Shown piece by piece: positions 1 to 8,545 of a DNA stretch of 64,000 nt. The stretch spans positions 1-64,000 of the forward strand of contig NZ_NFKT01000025.1 in assembly GCF_002160525.1 (NCBI RefSeq). Reading direction: 5' to 3'. The stretch's first letter is position 1; each line of letters begins with the position of its first letter. A program made the position numbers and the translations under genes. Source of the DNA: Lachnoclostridium sp. An169 (lineage in GTDB: Bacteria > Bacillota > Clostridia > Lachnospirales > Lachnospiraceae). The notes below the pieces were generated by a model, which saw only the letters and a list, made by a program, of their open reading frames with translations, was not told the DNA's origin and did no database searches.

Positions 1-106
1 ATCCTATTACTTAGTAAAAGTTGGAATATAAGTTGTAGAGCCGTATACGAGACCCGTACGTACGGTTCAATGGGAGGGGCGAGATTTTATTCTCCCTCTA
101 CCCTAT
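1..106 (+). mobile_element. Group II intron, 3' end (domains V and VI), partial
   Basis: Positions 38-68 fold as a group II intron domain V. An 8-bp lower stem (GAGCCGTA with TACGGTTC) carries the catalytic AGC triad at 39-41, followed by a 2-nt CG bulge, a 4-bp upper stem (TACG/CGTA) and a short AGACC loop. A second hairpin (GGGAG at 72-76 with CTCCC) follows, as expected for domain VI, and the sequence ends in CTCTACCCTAT near 106, which resembles group II intron 3' ends. The rest of the intron, probably with a reverse transcriptase gene, would lie before the window. The loop is not the usual GNRA tetraloop, so subclass is not assigned. Confidence 0.72.
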
Positions 107-137
107 TTCGCGTCAGGAAAATGGCGCGATATTTTTT
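105..137 (+). terminator. Possible intrinsic terminator just after the intron
   Basis: A roughly 10-bp stem with one mismatch (105-114 with 123-132) is followed by a T-rich run, ATTTTTTCGC then seven T. It would isolate the following ABC operon from intron transcription. The stem overlaps the inferred intron end by two bases, so it is only a candidate. Confidence 0.4.
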
Positions 138-215
138 CGCTTTTTTTCAGCCGTTGTCTTTTTGTTGTCATTTCCATTTTACACTGTACTCATCAAAGGA
201 AAGGAAGTGACATCT

Positions 216-1280
216 ATGACAGCGATCATAAAACGGGAGATCCGGAATTATCTGAAAAGGCCGCTGTTCTGGCTGGGGATTGTGATCGTAATCTTCGGCG
301 TGTTTCAGCAGTTGGAGCCTTATCTGAACATTCATTACATTACCTCGGAGAAAGAAATAGAAAATGACTACCCGGATGTTGTCCCGGAAGCGGATGTCTA
401 CGAAGGGTATATCCCGGCCAGTGAGGCGGAGAGAAGAGCGGGCTGGGAGGAGGAAATCCGCGAGACACTGACCGCAGAGTTCGGGATGAGCAGTCAGGAG
501 GCGGAAACAGTCATCGAAAGTTTGAGTGATATGACAGTGGAAGCAGCCTGCCGGTATCTGCGGGATGAGTACGGATACTACGGCGCCATTAATGCCTGGG
601 AGAATTCTGCCTATCGGAAAGGGACGAAAGAGGAGATCAATGCCTATATTGAGAGCAGGCTTGGGGAACATCCTTTTTCCTATTATTTCTCCCGGAAATT
701 TGCAGATTTTACCGGTCTGTTCATGGCGTTTCTGGCAACGGTGCTGCTGGCGTTCCTCTTTATGCAGGATATGCGGAAGAATACCTATGAGCTTCTGCAC
801 ACGAAACCTGTCAGTGCCGGGCAGTATGTACTTGGAAAGACGGCGGGAGGATTTCTGGTGTGTCTGCTGGTTCTTGTTATTATGAATCTTGTGTTCTACA
901 CTGCATGCCGGATCTATACGGCGGACGCCGGGTTCGAGGTGCGGCTAATGGATTTTATCGGGGCGACATGCATATATCTCCTGCCGAACATGCTGATGAT
1001 CGTGTGCGTGTATGCGCTGATCTCGCTGCTCTTTAGGAATCCTCTGCCCGCGGTGCCCATGCTCGTGCTCTACATCCTGTATTCCAATATGGGCAGCAGG
1101 AATGCGGACGGAGTGTTCGGATACTATGGGAGACCTCTGGCGATTATAGTGCGGTTTCCGGGGATGTTTTTTGATACGGCACCTCCGCCGATGGCTTTGT
1201 TTAACCAGTGTTTCCTGATCATTGCCTCCATCGGTGTGATCCTGATCTGTATGCAGCTCTGGAGGAGGCGGAAGATATGA
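216..1280 (+). CDS. ABC-2 type transporter permease
   Basis: Membrane subunit of an ABC exporter of the ABC-2 class, about 354 residues. One N-terminal membrane helix (about residues 17-35) is followed by a roughly 140-residue acidic extracytoplasmic loop and then five hydrophobic segments in the C-terminal half, the usual ABC-2 layout with a large first loop. The ATG at 216 has AAAGGAAGTGA just upstream; an in-frame ATG at 162 has no ribosome site. The stop overlaps the next gene's start (ATGA at 1277-1280), so the two are translationally coupled. With the second permease and the ATPase it forms a complete exporter. Substrate is unknown; a bacteriocin, antibiotic or lipid exporter is possible. 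Confidence 0.85.
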   Translation: MTAIIKREIRNYLKRPLFWLGIVIVIFGVFQQLEPYLNIHYITSEKEIENDYPDVVPEADVYEGYIPASEAERRAGWEEEIRETLTAEFGMSSQEAETVIESLSDMTVEAACRYLRDEYGYYGAINAWENSAYRKGTKEEINAYIESRLGEHPFSYYFSRKFADFTGLFMAFLATVLLAFLFMQDMRKNTYELLHTKPVSAGQYVLGKTAGGFLVCLLVLVIMNLVFYTACRIYTADAGFEVRLMDFIGATCIYLLPNMLMIVCVYALISLLFRNPLPAVPMLVLYILYSNMGSRNADGVFGYYGRPLAIIVRFPGMFFDTAPPPMALFNQCFLIIASIGVILICMQLWRRRKI

Positions 1281-2020
1281 GAACCGGGAAATCGGAACGT
1301 AAGACCGTCGGATCGGAACGGAAGAACGCCGGGCTGGGACTGAACAATGTCAGGCTGGAAATGAAGATCAGCCTGCCCTTATATAAGATCGCATATTCCC
1401 TGTGCTTTACTGTGATCTTAAGTATGATCCGGGGCGTGATCCTCACTTATGAGATCGGCATATCCATGGAGGCTCCGATGGCACTGCTTGCCCTGGTATT
1501 CTGCGCGGACACTTATGTGCAGGAGATCACAGGCAGGCGCTCGGAGGTGTGGCGACTGTATCCCATGAAGAACAAACTTGCCTCCATGGCGCTGCGGATG
1601 GGAATCCAGGAGGGAATGCTGTTTCTGCTTTCCGCGGCGGGCTACGGAATGTTCATCCTCATCCAGAGACCGCTCTCCCTCTACACGGCAGGCGAGAGTA
1701 CGGAAAATGAGTGGAGCATGTTTCTGGGATTCCTTCTGGCCATGTTCGTGACTTTATGGTTCTGGGGAATGTTCTCCGCTGTGCTGTCCTGCCTGCTCCG
1801 CAGCCAGTGGGCAGGGATCGGCTGCGGACTTGTCCTGTGGCTAGTGACGAATTCCACGTTTGGAAAGGCAGTCCTGGGAGACTGGAATCTTTTCTCCTAT
1901 ACATTCCGGGACATCGAAAACGGCGGGGATCTGAGCTGGCTGTGGGGGAAAGCCCTGTGTGCAGGACTCTGTGTAATCATGGCGCTTCTGGCGCCGCAGA
2001 TCATGAGGAAAAGAGGTTAA
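1277..2020 (+). CDS. Second ABC transporter membrane subunit
   Basis: About 247 residues with roughly six hydrophobic segments and a charged, basic N-terminus (first about 40 residues rich in K, R and E). It starts in an ATGA overlap with the preceding permease and has GGAGGAGGCG upstream, so it is part of the same operon. The sequence is less conserved than the first permease and I recognise no signature motif. Its position between an ABC-2 permease and an ATPase suggests it is the second half of a heterodimeric membrane domain. Function beyond this is not visible. Confidence 0.8.
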   Translation: MRTGKSERKTVGSERKNAGLGLNNVRLEMKISLPLYKIAYSLCFTVILSMIRGVILTYEIGISMEAPMALLALVFCADTYVQEITGRRSEVWRLYPMKNKLASMALRMGIQEGMLFLLSAAGYGMFILIQRPLSLYTAGESTENEWSMFLGFLLAMFVTLWFWGMFSAVLSCLLRSQWAGIGCGLVLWLVTNSTFGKAVLGDWNLFSYTFRDIENGGDLSWLWGKALCAGLCVIMALLAPQIMRKRG

Positions 2021-2025
2021 AAATT

Positions 2026-2910
2026 ATGAGTATAAAAATCAAAGATCTGACTGTGACATTTAAAAATAACGTGACCGCCATTGACCACGCAGATCTGGAG
2101 ATCCCCGGCGGCATCTATGGGCTTCTGGGAGAAAACGGCGCGGGAAAAACCACGCTGATGCGCGTGCTGACTACCGTGCTGCGTCCGGCGGGCGGCGCAG
2201 TAAGCCTGGACGGAATCATTTACTGTGAAGGAAATTACCCGAAGATCCAGAAGAAGATCGGGTATCTTCCCCAGGAGATTGACCTGTATCCGAATCTGAC
2301 GCTGCAGGAGTGCCTGGAATATATGGGAGCGCTCTCCGGGATACCGAAAGACAAATGCAGGGAGCGGATCCGCTATTACCTGGAGAAAACCAACCTGACG
2401 CAGCACCGCAGAAAAAAGATGCGCCAGCTCTCCGGCGGAATGAAACGGCGGGCAGGGCTGATCCAGGCGCTGTTAAGCGAGCCGGAGTTCCTGATCGTTG
2501 ACGAGCCCACTACAGGCCTGGACCCGGAGGAGAGAATCCGCATCCGCAATCTGTTGGTGGATTTCTCCGAGAACCGAACCGTCCTTTTTTCCACCCATGT
2601 GGTGGAGGACCTGACGGCGGTCTGCAGCCAGCTTGCAGTGATGAAGAAGGGAAAGTTCCTCTACTCCGGCAGTATGAAAGAGCTGTTACGAGAGACGGCC
2701 GGACATGTGTGGACCTGCCATATGGCGGATGAGAGACAGGCAAGAGAACTGGAGAGAAAGTATCATGTCTCGTCGAAACAGTTTTCGGAAAACGGAATGG
2801 AAATCCGGCTGATCAGCCGGGAAAGACCGGAGATCCAGTGCGCGCCGGCACAGCCTACTCTTGAGGATGCATATATCTATATCGATCGCAGATCTTCATT
2901 GACAAAATGA
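2026..2910 (+). CDS. ABC transporter ATP-binding protein
   Basis: Nucleotide-binding subunit, about 294 residues. Walker A GENGAGKTT lies at about 35-43, the Q-loop near PQEIDLYP, the signature LSGGMKRR near 140, and Walker B FLIVDEPTTGLDP follows with the switch His in STHVVED. After about residue 215 comes a variable C-terminal region common in exporter ATPases. The ATG at 2026 follows AAGAGGT; longer in-frame upstream sequence overlaps the permease gene and lacks a ribosome site. It completes the operon beginning at 216. The promoter of the pheST leader begins inside its last codons, so the two transcription units overlap. Confidence 0.9.
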   Translation: MSIKIKDLTVTFKNNVTAIDHADLEIPGGIYGLLGENGAGKTTLMRVLTTVLRPAGGAVSLDGIIYCEGNYPKIQKKIGYLPQEIDLYPNLTLQECLEYMGALSGIPKDKCRERIRYYLEKTNLTQHRRKKMRQLSGGMKRRAGLIQALLSEPEFLIVDEPTTGLDPEERIRIRNLLVDFSENRTVLFSTHVVEDLTAVCSQLAVMKKGKFLYSGSMKELLRETAGHVWTCHMADERQARELERKYHVSSKQFSENGMEIRLISRERPEIQCAPAQPTLEDAYIYIDRRSSLTK

Positions 2911-2926
2911 GAAATCTATGTAATAA
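2899..2926 (+). promoter_or_regulatory. Promoter for the T-box pheST operon
   Basis: A perfect -35 TTGACA (2899-2904) is separated by 16 bases from TAATAA (2921-2926). The -35 box lies within the last codons of the preceding ABC ATPase gene. Transcription would begin just before the T-box leader. Confidence 0.6.
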
Positions 2927-2937
2927 TATTTTCGATT

Positions 2938-3210
2938 TTAGGCTGTGAACATACGTGAGTACAGGAGATGTAGTGGTCCAGAGACGGAGTGCCACCGGCT
3001 GAAAGCATTCCTCGCGAACCTTCTGGAAGTTTCAGTATGGGAGCCTTCCGGCGAAAAGCATATGTAATCTGCGTTAAGCCGGATGTTCGTGTAGCAGGAT
3101 ATTACACAAAATGAGTGCAGAGTATAAAGAGAAGATACTCTGAAATAGGGTGGTACCGCGATTAACATCGTCCCTTGCATGAATGACAGGGGACGGTGTT
3201 TTTTTCGTCT
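2938..3210 (+). promoter_or_regulatory. T-box leader of pheST
   Basis: tRNA-sensing leader RNA that couples transcription of phenylalanyl-tRNA synthetase to uncharged tRNA-Phe. The conserved T-box AGGGTGGTACCGCG is at 3147-3160. A GC-rich hairpin follows (about 3165-3174 with 3189-3199) and then seven T, which is the terminator that competes with the antiterminator. Stem I features precede it, including the bulge region around 2960-2990. A likely specifier codon is TTC (Phe) at 3031-3033, inferred from position and from the downstream genes. The leader lies directly upstream of pheS. Confidence 0.88.
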
Positions 3211-3237
3211 CCCAAACGATCAGAAAGGAGAATCGCA

Positions 3238-4275
3238 ATGAAAGATAAAATCAACAGTGTTTTATCAGAAGCAAAAACAAAGATTGCTGAGGCGGCCAGT
3301 GAGAGCGGGCTGCAGAGCGTGAAAAGCGCGTATGTTGGAAAACAGGGCTCTCTGACACTTTTGATGAAGGAGCTTCCGAAACTGGATGCTGCTCTTCGTC
3401 CGGAAATGGGGAAACTGCTGAACCAGGCAAAGAATCAGGTTACAGAGCTGATCGATGCCAAGAGAACGGAGCTGAAGCTGAAGGCGTCGGAGGTATCTCC
3501 GGATTTTGACTGTTCGGTTCCGGGAATTATGCCGTCCGGCGGAGGACTTCATCCGATCACACAGATGTGCTACGACCTGAACGATACCTTCCGTTCCATG
3601 GGATTTGAAATCTTTGAGGAGGATGAGATCACAAGCGAGCTGTACGCCTTCGACAAGCTGAATTTCCCGCCGAATCATCCGGCCCGCGAGAGCATGGACA
3701 CATACTGGCTGGAGGGACATGACAGCGGCAGCACGAACGAGAAGCTCTGCCTGCGTCCTCATCTGACAGGCGGAAGCGTCCGTTATATGCAGACTCATAA
3801 GCCTCCTTACCGTTTCGTTTATCCCGGACGTGTATACAGAAATGAGACGACAGACGCCCACCATGAGAGAGCGTTCTTCCAGTATGAAGCGCTGATCGTG
3901 GACAAGGACATCACATTTACATCCGGAAAGGTTATGATCCAGAGCATCCTGAGCAAAGTGTTCGGAAGACATGTTCCGGTGAGGATGCGCTCCGGTTTCT
4001 TCCCCTTTGTGGAACCTGGATTTGAGATCGACATGCAGTGCCAGGTATGTGGAGGAAAAGGGTGCAGCGTATGCAAACATGTAGGATGGATCGAGGTTAT
4101 GCCGGGCGGTTCGCCTCATCCCAATGTACTGAGGGCAGCAGGCCTGGATCCGGATGTATATACCGGATTCTATGTAAATATCGGCCTGGACCGTCTTGTT
4201 ATGATGCGTTACGGTGTAGATGACGTCAGACTGTTCCACAGCGCTGACTTAAGATTCCTGAAACAGTTTAAATAA
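3238..4275 (+). CDS. pheS: Phenylalanine--tRNA ligase alpha subunit
   Basis: Catalytic subunit of the cytoplasmic alpha2beta2 phenylalanyl-tRNA synthetase, 345 residues. An N-terminal coiled-coil arm (about 1-90) is followed by the class II core: motif 2 around FVYPGRVYRNETTDAHH, the FFPFVEPGFEID segment, a CxxC...CxxC knuckle (CQVCGGKGCSVC) and motif 3 near the C-terminus ending in DLRFLKQF. The usual motif 3 GMGxER is replaced by NIGLDRL and the usual GMVHPNV by GSPHPNV, so this is a divergent member. The ATG at 3238 has AGAAAGGAG upstream. It follows the T-box and is 11 bases from pheT. Confidence 0.95.
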   Translation: MKDKINSVLSEAKTKIAEAASESGLQSVKSAYVGKQGSLTLLMKELPKLDAALRPEMGKLLNQAKNQVTELIDAKRTELKLKASEVSPDFDCSVPGIMPSGGGLHPITQMCYDLNDTFRSMGFEIFEEDEITSELYAFDKLNFPPNHPARESMDTYWLEGHDSGSTNEKLCLRPHLTGGSVRYMQTHKPPYRFVYPGRVYRNETTDAHHERAFFQYEALIVDKDITFTSGKVMIQSILSKVFGRHVPVRMRSGFFPFVEPGFEIDMQCQVCGGKGCSVCKHVGWIEVMPGGSPHPNVLRAAGLDPDVYTGFYVNIGLDRLVMMRYGVDDVRLFHSADLRFLKQFK

Positions 4276-4286
4276 GGAGAGAGAAA

Positions 4287-6731
4287 ATGAAGTTATCATT
4301 ATCATGGATAAAGGATTTTGTAAATATCCCGGAAGATATGGATCTGAAAAAACTGGCATATGATCTGACCATGTCTACCGTAGAGGTGGAAGATGTGGAA
4401 TACCTTGCCCGCCGTTTTGACAACATGATCGTAGGCGTCATCGAGAAGATCGAGGCCCATCCGAACGCAGACCGGCTGAGAGTGTGCAAAGTCGATATCG
4501 GCGGTGGAGAGATCAGGGATATCGTCTGCGGCGGCAGCAACCTGGAAGAAGGAATGCGCGTCGCTGTATCCTGCCCGGGCGCTGTCGTGCGCTGGCACGG
4601 GGAAGGGGAACCTGTCGTGATCAAAAATTCCAAGCTCCGCGGGGTTGAGTCATACGGCATGATCTGTGCGTCCGATGAGATCGGACTGGGAGACCTGTTC
4701 CCTGCAAAGCAGGAGGCGGAGATCCTGGATCTTTCTGCTTTTGACGTACCGGCAGGTACTTCTCTGGCAGACGCGCTGGATATGAACGATGTGATCCTTG
4801 AGATCGACAATAAATCAATGACAAACAGACCGGACCTGTGGGGCCACTATGGGATCGCCCGTGAGATCGCGGCTCTTTATGATCTGCAGCTGGCAGAGAT
4901 CAGACCTTTCGAGACTGACGTTCAGTCTGATTTTCGGGTTGAGATTGAGGATCCGGACAGATGTACCAGATTTATGGGAGTGGAGATGTCCGGCGTATAT
5001 GTAAAGCCGTCGCCTTACAAGATGCAGAACCGGCTTTGGAAGGCAGGAATGCGTCCGATCAATGCGCTGGTGGATATCACCAACTATGTGATGCTGGCCA
5101 CCGGAAGTCCGTCTCATGCCTATGATGCGGATAATATTGTGGATCACATTGTAGTGAGACACGCTAAAGAAGATGAAAAGCTGATGCTGCTCAATGACAA
5201 GGTACTGGATCTGTGTACGGATGACCTGGTGATCGCTGATGGAGAAGGCCCTGTAGGGCTTGCAGGCGTTATGGGCGGTGCGAAAGATTCTATCCTTCCC
5301 AAAACCGAGCGAGTGATCCTTGAAGTGGCAAACTTTGACGCTGCGGGCATCAGGAGGACTGCGCTCCGCTACGACAACCGTACTGAGGCTTCTGCCCGGT
5401 ATGAGAAAGCAATCGACCCGGAGAGGTGCGAGCAGGCGGTTGCCCTTTCCATGCAGTATTTCAAAGAGCTTTATCCGGAGCTGAAAGTGACGGGATTCTG
5501 CGATAACTATGTGAAGAAACTTAATAGAGCGCAGATCGACGTCAGCCTGTCCTGGCTGGAAAAGAGACTGGGGAAACATCTGACAAATGATGTGATCCGG
5601 GGAAAACTGGAGAAACTGGGATTTGATGTACAGATCGACGGCGACAACATGCATGTGACTGCGCCTACATGGCGTTCTACAGGGGATATTTCCATCAAGG
5701 ACGATGTGATGGAAGAAGTTGCCAGGATGTACGGATATGATAATTTTGATGCGACGGAGTTTACCACTACATTTACAGGAGCCATCAACCAGAAAGACAA
5801 GAGCCTGATCAGAAATATCAAGGAATACCTTGCGATCCGCTGCGGGATGCAGGAGGTATATACCTACCCGTGGATGAATGATGTGTTTGTGAACGCAGTT
5901 CTGCAGAGCACGGACGGGATCTTAAGACTTTCGACCCCGCCTGCACCGGACCTGTCCTGCATCCGTTCCTCCCTGCTTCCGAATCTCTGTGAGGCAGTTG
6001 CAAAAAATGAACGCTATTTCAATGATTTTGCTATCTTTGAAGAGGCTCAGGTATTCTTTGACAGAAACTATACATCCGTATATGATCCGACAGAGTCTCT
6101 TCCGGAGCAGCGGAGACATATCGGAGCGGCATTTGCAAGTGATGTAAAAGATATCAATACACTTTTCAGAGAGGTAAAGGGTGTTCTTGAGTACATGCCG
6201 CGCTACACGCATATGGAGGCGTTTGAGTTCAGAAAAGAAGAAAAACCGGTATGGGCGGACAATGTTGTCTGGCTGAATATTTATCTCGGCGACAAGAGGA
6301 TCGGCGACATGGGACTTGTGGCAAAGAAGGTCTCCATGGACTGCGGCATCAAGAATCTTTCTGTGATGCTGTTCGAACTGGATGCTGCGAAACTGCAGCC
6401 GCTGAAGTCCAGAACAAACAAATTTACCCACCTTGCCGAGTATCCGGAGACAGATTACGATATTTCCATGCTGTTTGATTCCAATGTGGAATGGAACGAT
6501 ATCTATGACGCAGTCATGGGGCAGAAGAAGGCAAGCGCGCTTCTGAAGGAAGCATCCTTCGTGGATGAGTACAGAGGAAAACAGATCCCACAGGGGAAAA
6601 AGTCCGTGACGATCAGGCTGACAATCGGATCAGATGAAAAGACGCTGACTTCCCAGGAGATCGAGAGTGCGGCAAACCAGGTAATGAAGAAACTCGGAAA
6701 GAAGATGGGAGCGGAGCTTCGGACACAGTAA
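4287..6731 (+). CDS. pheT: Phenylalanine--tRNA ligase beta subunit
   Basis: Structural and editing subunit of phenylalanyl-tRNA synthetase, 814 residues and full length. It starts MKLSLSWIKDFV. A tRNA-binding OB fold covers about 40-150, a B3/B4 editing region about 210-370, a B5 DNA-binding-like domain about 400-475, a catalytic-like core about 480-690, and a C-terminal FDX-ACB domain about 720-810 (TDYDISMLFD, VTIRLTIGS). AAGGAGAG precedes the ATG. It forms a heterotetramer with the adjacent alpha subunit and is controlled by the same T-box. queA follows after nine bases. Confidence 0.97.
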   Translation: MKLSLSWIKDFVNIPEDMDLKKLAYDLTMSTVEVEDVEYLARRFDNMIVGVIEKIEAHPNADRLRVCKVDIGGGEIRDIVCGGSNLEEGMRVAVSCPGAVVRWHGEGEPVVIKNSKLRGVESYGMICASDEIGLGDLFPAKQEAEILDLSAFDVPAGTSLADALDMNDVILEIDNKSMTNRPDLWGHYGIAREIAALYDLQLAEIRPFETDVQSDFRVEIEDPDRCTRFMGVEMSGVYVKPSPYKMQNRLWKAGMRPINALVDITNYVMLATGSPSHAYDADNIVDHIVVRHAKEDEKLMLLNDKVLDLCTDDLVIADGEGPVGLAGVMGGAKDSILPKTERVILEVANFDAAGIRRTALRYDNRTEASARYEKAIDPERCEQAVALSMQYFKELYPELKVTGFCDNYVKKLNRAQIDVSLSWLEKRLGKHLTNDVIRGKLEKLGFDVQIDGDNMHVTAPTWRSTGDISIKDDVMEEVARMYGYDNFDATEFTTTFTGAINQKDKSLIRNIKEYLAIRCGMQEVYTYPWMNDVFVNAVLQSTDGILRLSTPPAPDLSCIRSSLLPNLCEAVAKNERYFNDFAIFEEAQVFFDRNYTSVYDPTESLPEQRRHIGAAFASDVKDINTLFREVKGVLEYMPRYTHMEAFEFRKEEKPVWADNVVWLNIYLGDKRIGDMGLVAKKVSMDCGIKNLSVMLFELDAAKLQPLKSRTNKFTHLAEYPETDYDISMLFDSNVEWNDIYDAVMGQKKASALLKEASFVDEYRGKQIPQGKKSVTIRLTIGSDEKTLTSQEIESAANQVMKKLGKKMGAELRTQ

Positions 6732-6740
6732 GCGAAAGAT

Positions 6741-7766
6741 ATGAAGACAAGTGATTTTTATTATGATCTTCCGGAGGAACTGATCGCTCAGGATCCTCTG
6801 GAGGACCGGTCATCCTCCCGGCTCCTTGTACTGGACAAAGAGACGGGAAAAACAGAACATCATGTATTCCGTGAGGTCATCAATTACCTGAACCCGGGGG
6901 ACTGCCTGGTTATCAATGACACAAAGGTAATCCCCGCCCGGCTGATCGGTGCAAAAGAGGGAACCGGGGCGAAGATCGAAGTGCTCCTCCTCAAAAGAGG
7001 GGCGGATGACGTCTGGGAGACGCTGGTGAAACCGGGACGGAAGGCAAAGCCGGGAACACGTATCAGCTTCGGCGACGGGCTTCTTGTCGGCGAAGTTGTG
7101 GATGTGGTGGACGAGGGAAACCGTCTGATCCACTTTGAATATGAGGGAATCTTCGAGGAGATTCTCGATCAGCTTGGTCAGATGCCCCTTCCACCCTATA
7201 TTACCCACCAGCTCAAGGACAAGGACCGCTACAATACTGTCTATGCGGCGCACCCCGGTTCTGCGGCGGCGCCTACAGCGGGACTTCACTTTACGCCGGA
7301 ACTTTTAAAGGCGATTGAAGAAAAAGGAATTGATATCGCCCACGTGACTCTCCATGTGGGACTGGGGACGTTCCGTCCGGTAAAGGTGGATGATGTGGAA
7401 AACCACCACATGCACTCGGAATTTTACATGATCGATGAAGAGGCTGCGGAAAAGATCAACCGCGCCAAAGAAAGCGGGGGAAAAGTGATCTGCGTGGGAA
7501 CCACGAGCTGCCGGACTATCGAGTCGGCGGCGGATGAGAACGGCAGGCTGAAACCATGCAGCGGATGGACGGAGATCTTCATCTATCCGGGCTATCAGTT
7601 CAAGATACTGGACGCCCTGATCACCAATTTCCATCTGCCGGAGTCCACCCTGATCATGCTTGTATCGGCGCTGGCAGGCAGAGAACATGTGCTGGCAGCG
7701 TATGAGGAAGCGGTGCGGGAGAGGTACCGGTTCTTTAGTTTCGGGGATGCGATGCTTATCATTTAA
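6741..7766 (+). CDS. queA: S-adenosylmethionine:tRNA ribosyltransferase-isomerase
   Basis: Transfers and isomerises the ribosyl group of SAM onto 7-aminomethyl-7-deazaguanine at position 34 of tRNA, giving epoxyqueuosine. The 341-residue protein is full length and begins [19 protein letters not shown]. Family motifs are clear: [42 protein letters not shown]-like FRPV region, and the C-terminal [15 protein letters not shown]. The gene follows pheT by nine bases, so it is probably cotranscribed and ends at the strong terminator at 7797-7832. Linking to pheST is unusual but not unprecedented; no other queuosine gene is seen here. Confidence 0.96.
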   Translation: MKTSDFYYDLPEELIAQDPLEDRSSSRLLVLDKETGKTEHHVFREVINYLNPGDCLVINDTKVIPARLIGAKEGTGAKIEVLLLKRGADDVWETLVKPGRKAKPGTRISFGDGLLVGEVVDVVDEGNRLIHFEYEGIFEEILDQLGQMPLPPYITHQLKDKDRYNTVYAAHPGSAAAPTAGLHFTPELLKAIEEKGIDIAHVTLHVGLGTFRPVKVDDVENHHMHSEFYMIDEEAAEKINRAKESGGKVICVGTTSCRTIESAADENGRLKPCSGWTEIFIYPGYQFKILDALITNFHLPESTLIMLVSALAGREHVLAAYEEAVRERYRFFSFGDAMLII

Positions 7767-7796
7767 CACCGTTTTTGAACATTTGTGAGGAAATAG

Positions 7797-7832
7797 AATT
7801 CCGGAAGTCGATGAAGCTTCCGGAATTTTTTT
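7797..7832 (+). terminator. Intrinsic terminator after queA
   Basis: An 11-bp perfect stem (AATTCCGGAAG at 7797-7807 with CTTCCGGAATT at 7817-7827) with a 9-nt loop is followed by a run of T to 7832. It closes the pheST-queA transcription unit. Confidence 0.9.
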
Positions 7833-7920
7833 GATCATAGATATTCTGATTACGGACGGAAGAGTTCCGGAGCTTTGCCTGGTGGGGATAATTCTGCAGA
7901 AACATATGTCAGAGATGATA

Positions 7921-7950
7921 TTGACAAATATGTTGGATACGACATATAAT
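7921..7950 (+). promoter_or_regulatory. Promoter and probable operator of the toxin-antitoxin locus
   Basis: Consensus TTGACA (7921-7926) and TATAAT (7945-7950) are separated by 18 bases. An inverted repeat ATATGT...ACATAT (7929-7948) lies between and over the boxes, and a further palindrome ACATATGT sits at 7902-7909. Such dyads suit autorepression by the XRE antitoxin encoded downstream. Confidence 0.75.
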
Positions 7951-7977
7951 AAAAGAAAAGGACAAAGGGGAAGGACA

Positions 7978-8216
7978 ATGGATCAGTTTAAGATTGAATT
8001 TTACACAAAAGACAATGGCGAAAAACCGGCAAAAGATTTTCTCCTGAGTCTGGATATAAAGATGCGGGCGAAATTATCGGGAATTCTTGCTATTTTGGAA
8101 ACAGAATTATACTGACGAATGGTTTTATAAAGAAGTCACAGAAAACACCGAAATCAGAAATTAAACTTGCAAAAAAATATCGTGATGATTATGAAAGGAG
8201 AACAAATCATGACTAA
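7978..8216 (+). pseudogene. HigB/RelE-type toxin, internal deletion and frameshift
   Basis: The first 45 codons, starting at ATG 7978 (MDQFKIEFYTKDNGEKPAKD...), match the N-terminus of phage-derived Gp49/HigB-like RelE-superfamily toxins. The frame then stops. In another frame from about 8097 the sequence reads YFGNRIILTNGFIKKSQKTP and continues to a stop at 8214-8216, which is the conserved C-terminal end of the same family. About 40 internal residues are missing. The junction bases TATTTTGGAA fit both the upstream (AILE) and downstream (YFGN) readings, suggesting deletion at a short direct repeat. The remnant C-terminus still overlaps the antitoxin start, the normal toxin-first arrangement. 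Confidence 0.8.
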
Positions 8217-8499
8217 ATATGAAGATGTAAGAGAACAACTGTTAAATAATCCGGAAGTAAAAGCAGAATACGAAAACCTTCAGCCGGAATTCGATATCAT
8301 CCATGCGATGATCAAAGCGAGAAAAGAGCAGAACCTGACTCAGAAAGAGTTATCTGAGAGGACAGGAATCACCCAGGCAGATATCAGCCGGATTGAAAAT
8401 GGAACGCGCAACCCGAGTCTGAATATGATTAAACGTCTGGCAAAGGGGATGGGAATGAGATTAAAACTGGAATTCATTCCGGAGCCGGAAAAGAAATAA
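8209..8499 (+). CDS. XRE-family antitoxin (HigA-like)
   Basis: 96-residue DNA-binding antitoxin. A helix-turn-helix spans about residues 40-95 (KEQNLTQKELSERTGITQADISRIENGTRNPS, cited in parts: LTQKELSERT, QADISRIENG). The N-terminal 35 residues (YEDVREQLL, EYENLQPEFD) are typical of antitoxins paired with Gp49/HigB toxins and serve toxin binding. The ATG at 8209 has AAAGGAG at 8194-8200; a longer frame from 8167 lacks a ribosome site. The partner toxin is broken, so the antitoxin may now act only as a repressor, possibly of its own promoter or as a trans antidote. Confidence 0.88.
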   Translation: MTKYEDVREQLLNNPEVKAEYENLQPEFDIIHAMIKARKEQNLTQKELSERTGITQADISRIENGTRNPSLNMIKRLAKGMGMRLKLEFIPEPEKK

Positions 8500-8510
8500 T
8501 CCCATTCGCA

Positions 8511-8545
8511 TCACAGCTCTACCGGCGTCTCACAGTTCTACCGGC
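8511..8545. repeat. Short tandem duplication at the DUF554 stop codon
   Basis: Two 16-bp copies differing at one base (8511-8526 and 8530-8545) with a 19-bp period. The inner copy contains the last codons and stop of the minus-strand DUF554 gene, so the duplication lies just after the stop. Confidence 0.6.

Noticed and set aside
3265-4239. 324-codon minus-strand frame opposite pheS
   Set aside because: Exact shadow of pheS with no family similarity visible.
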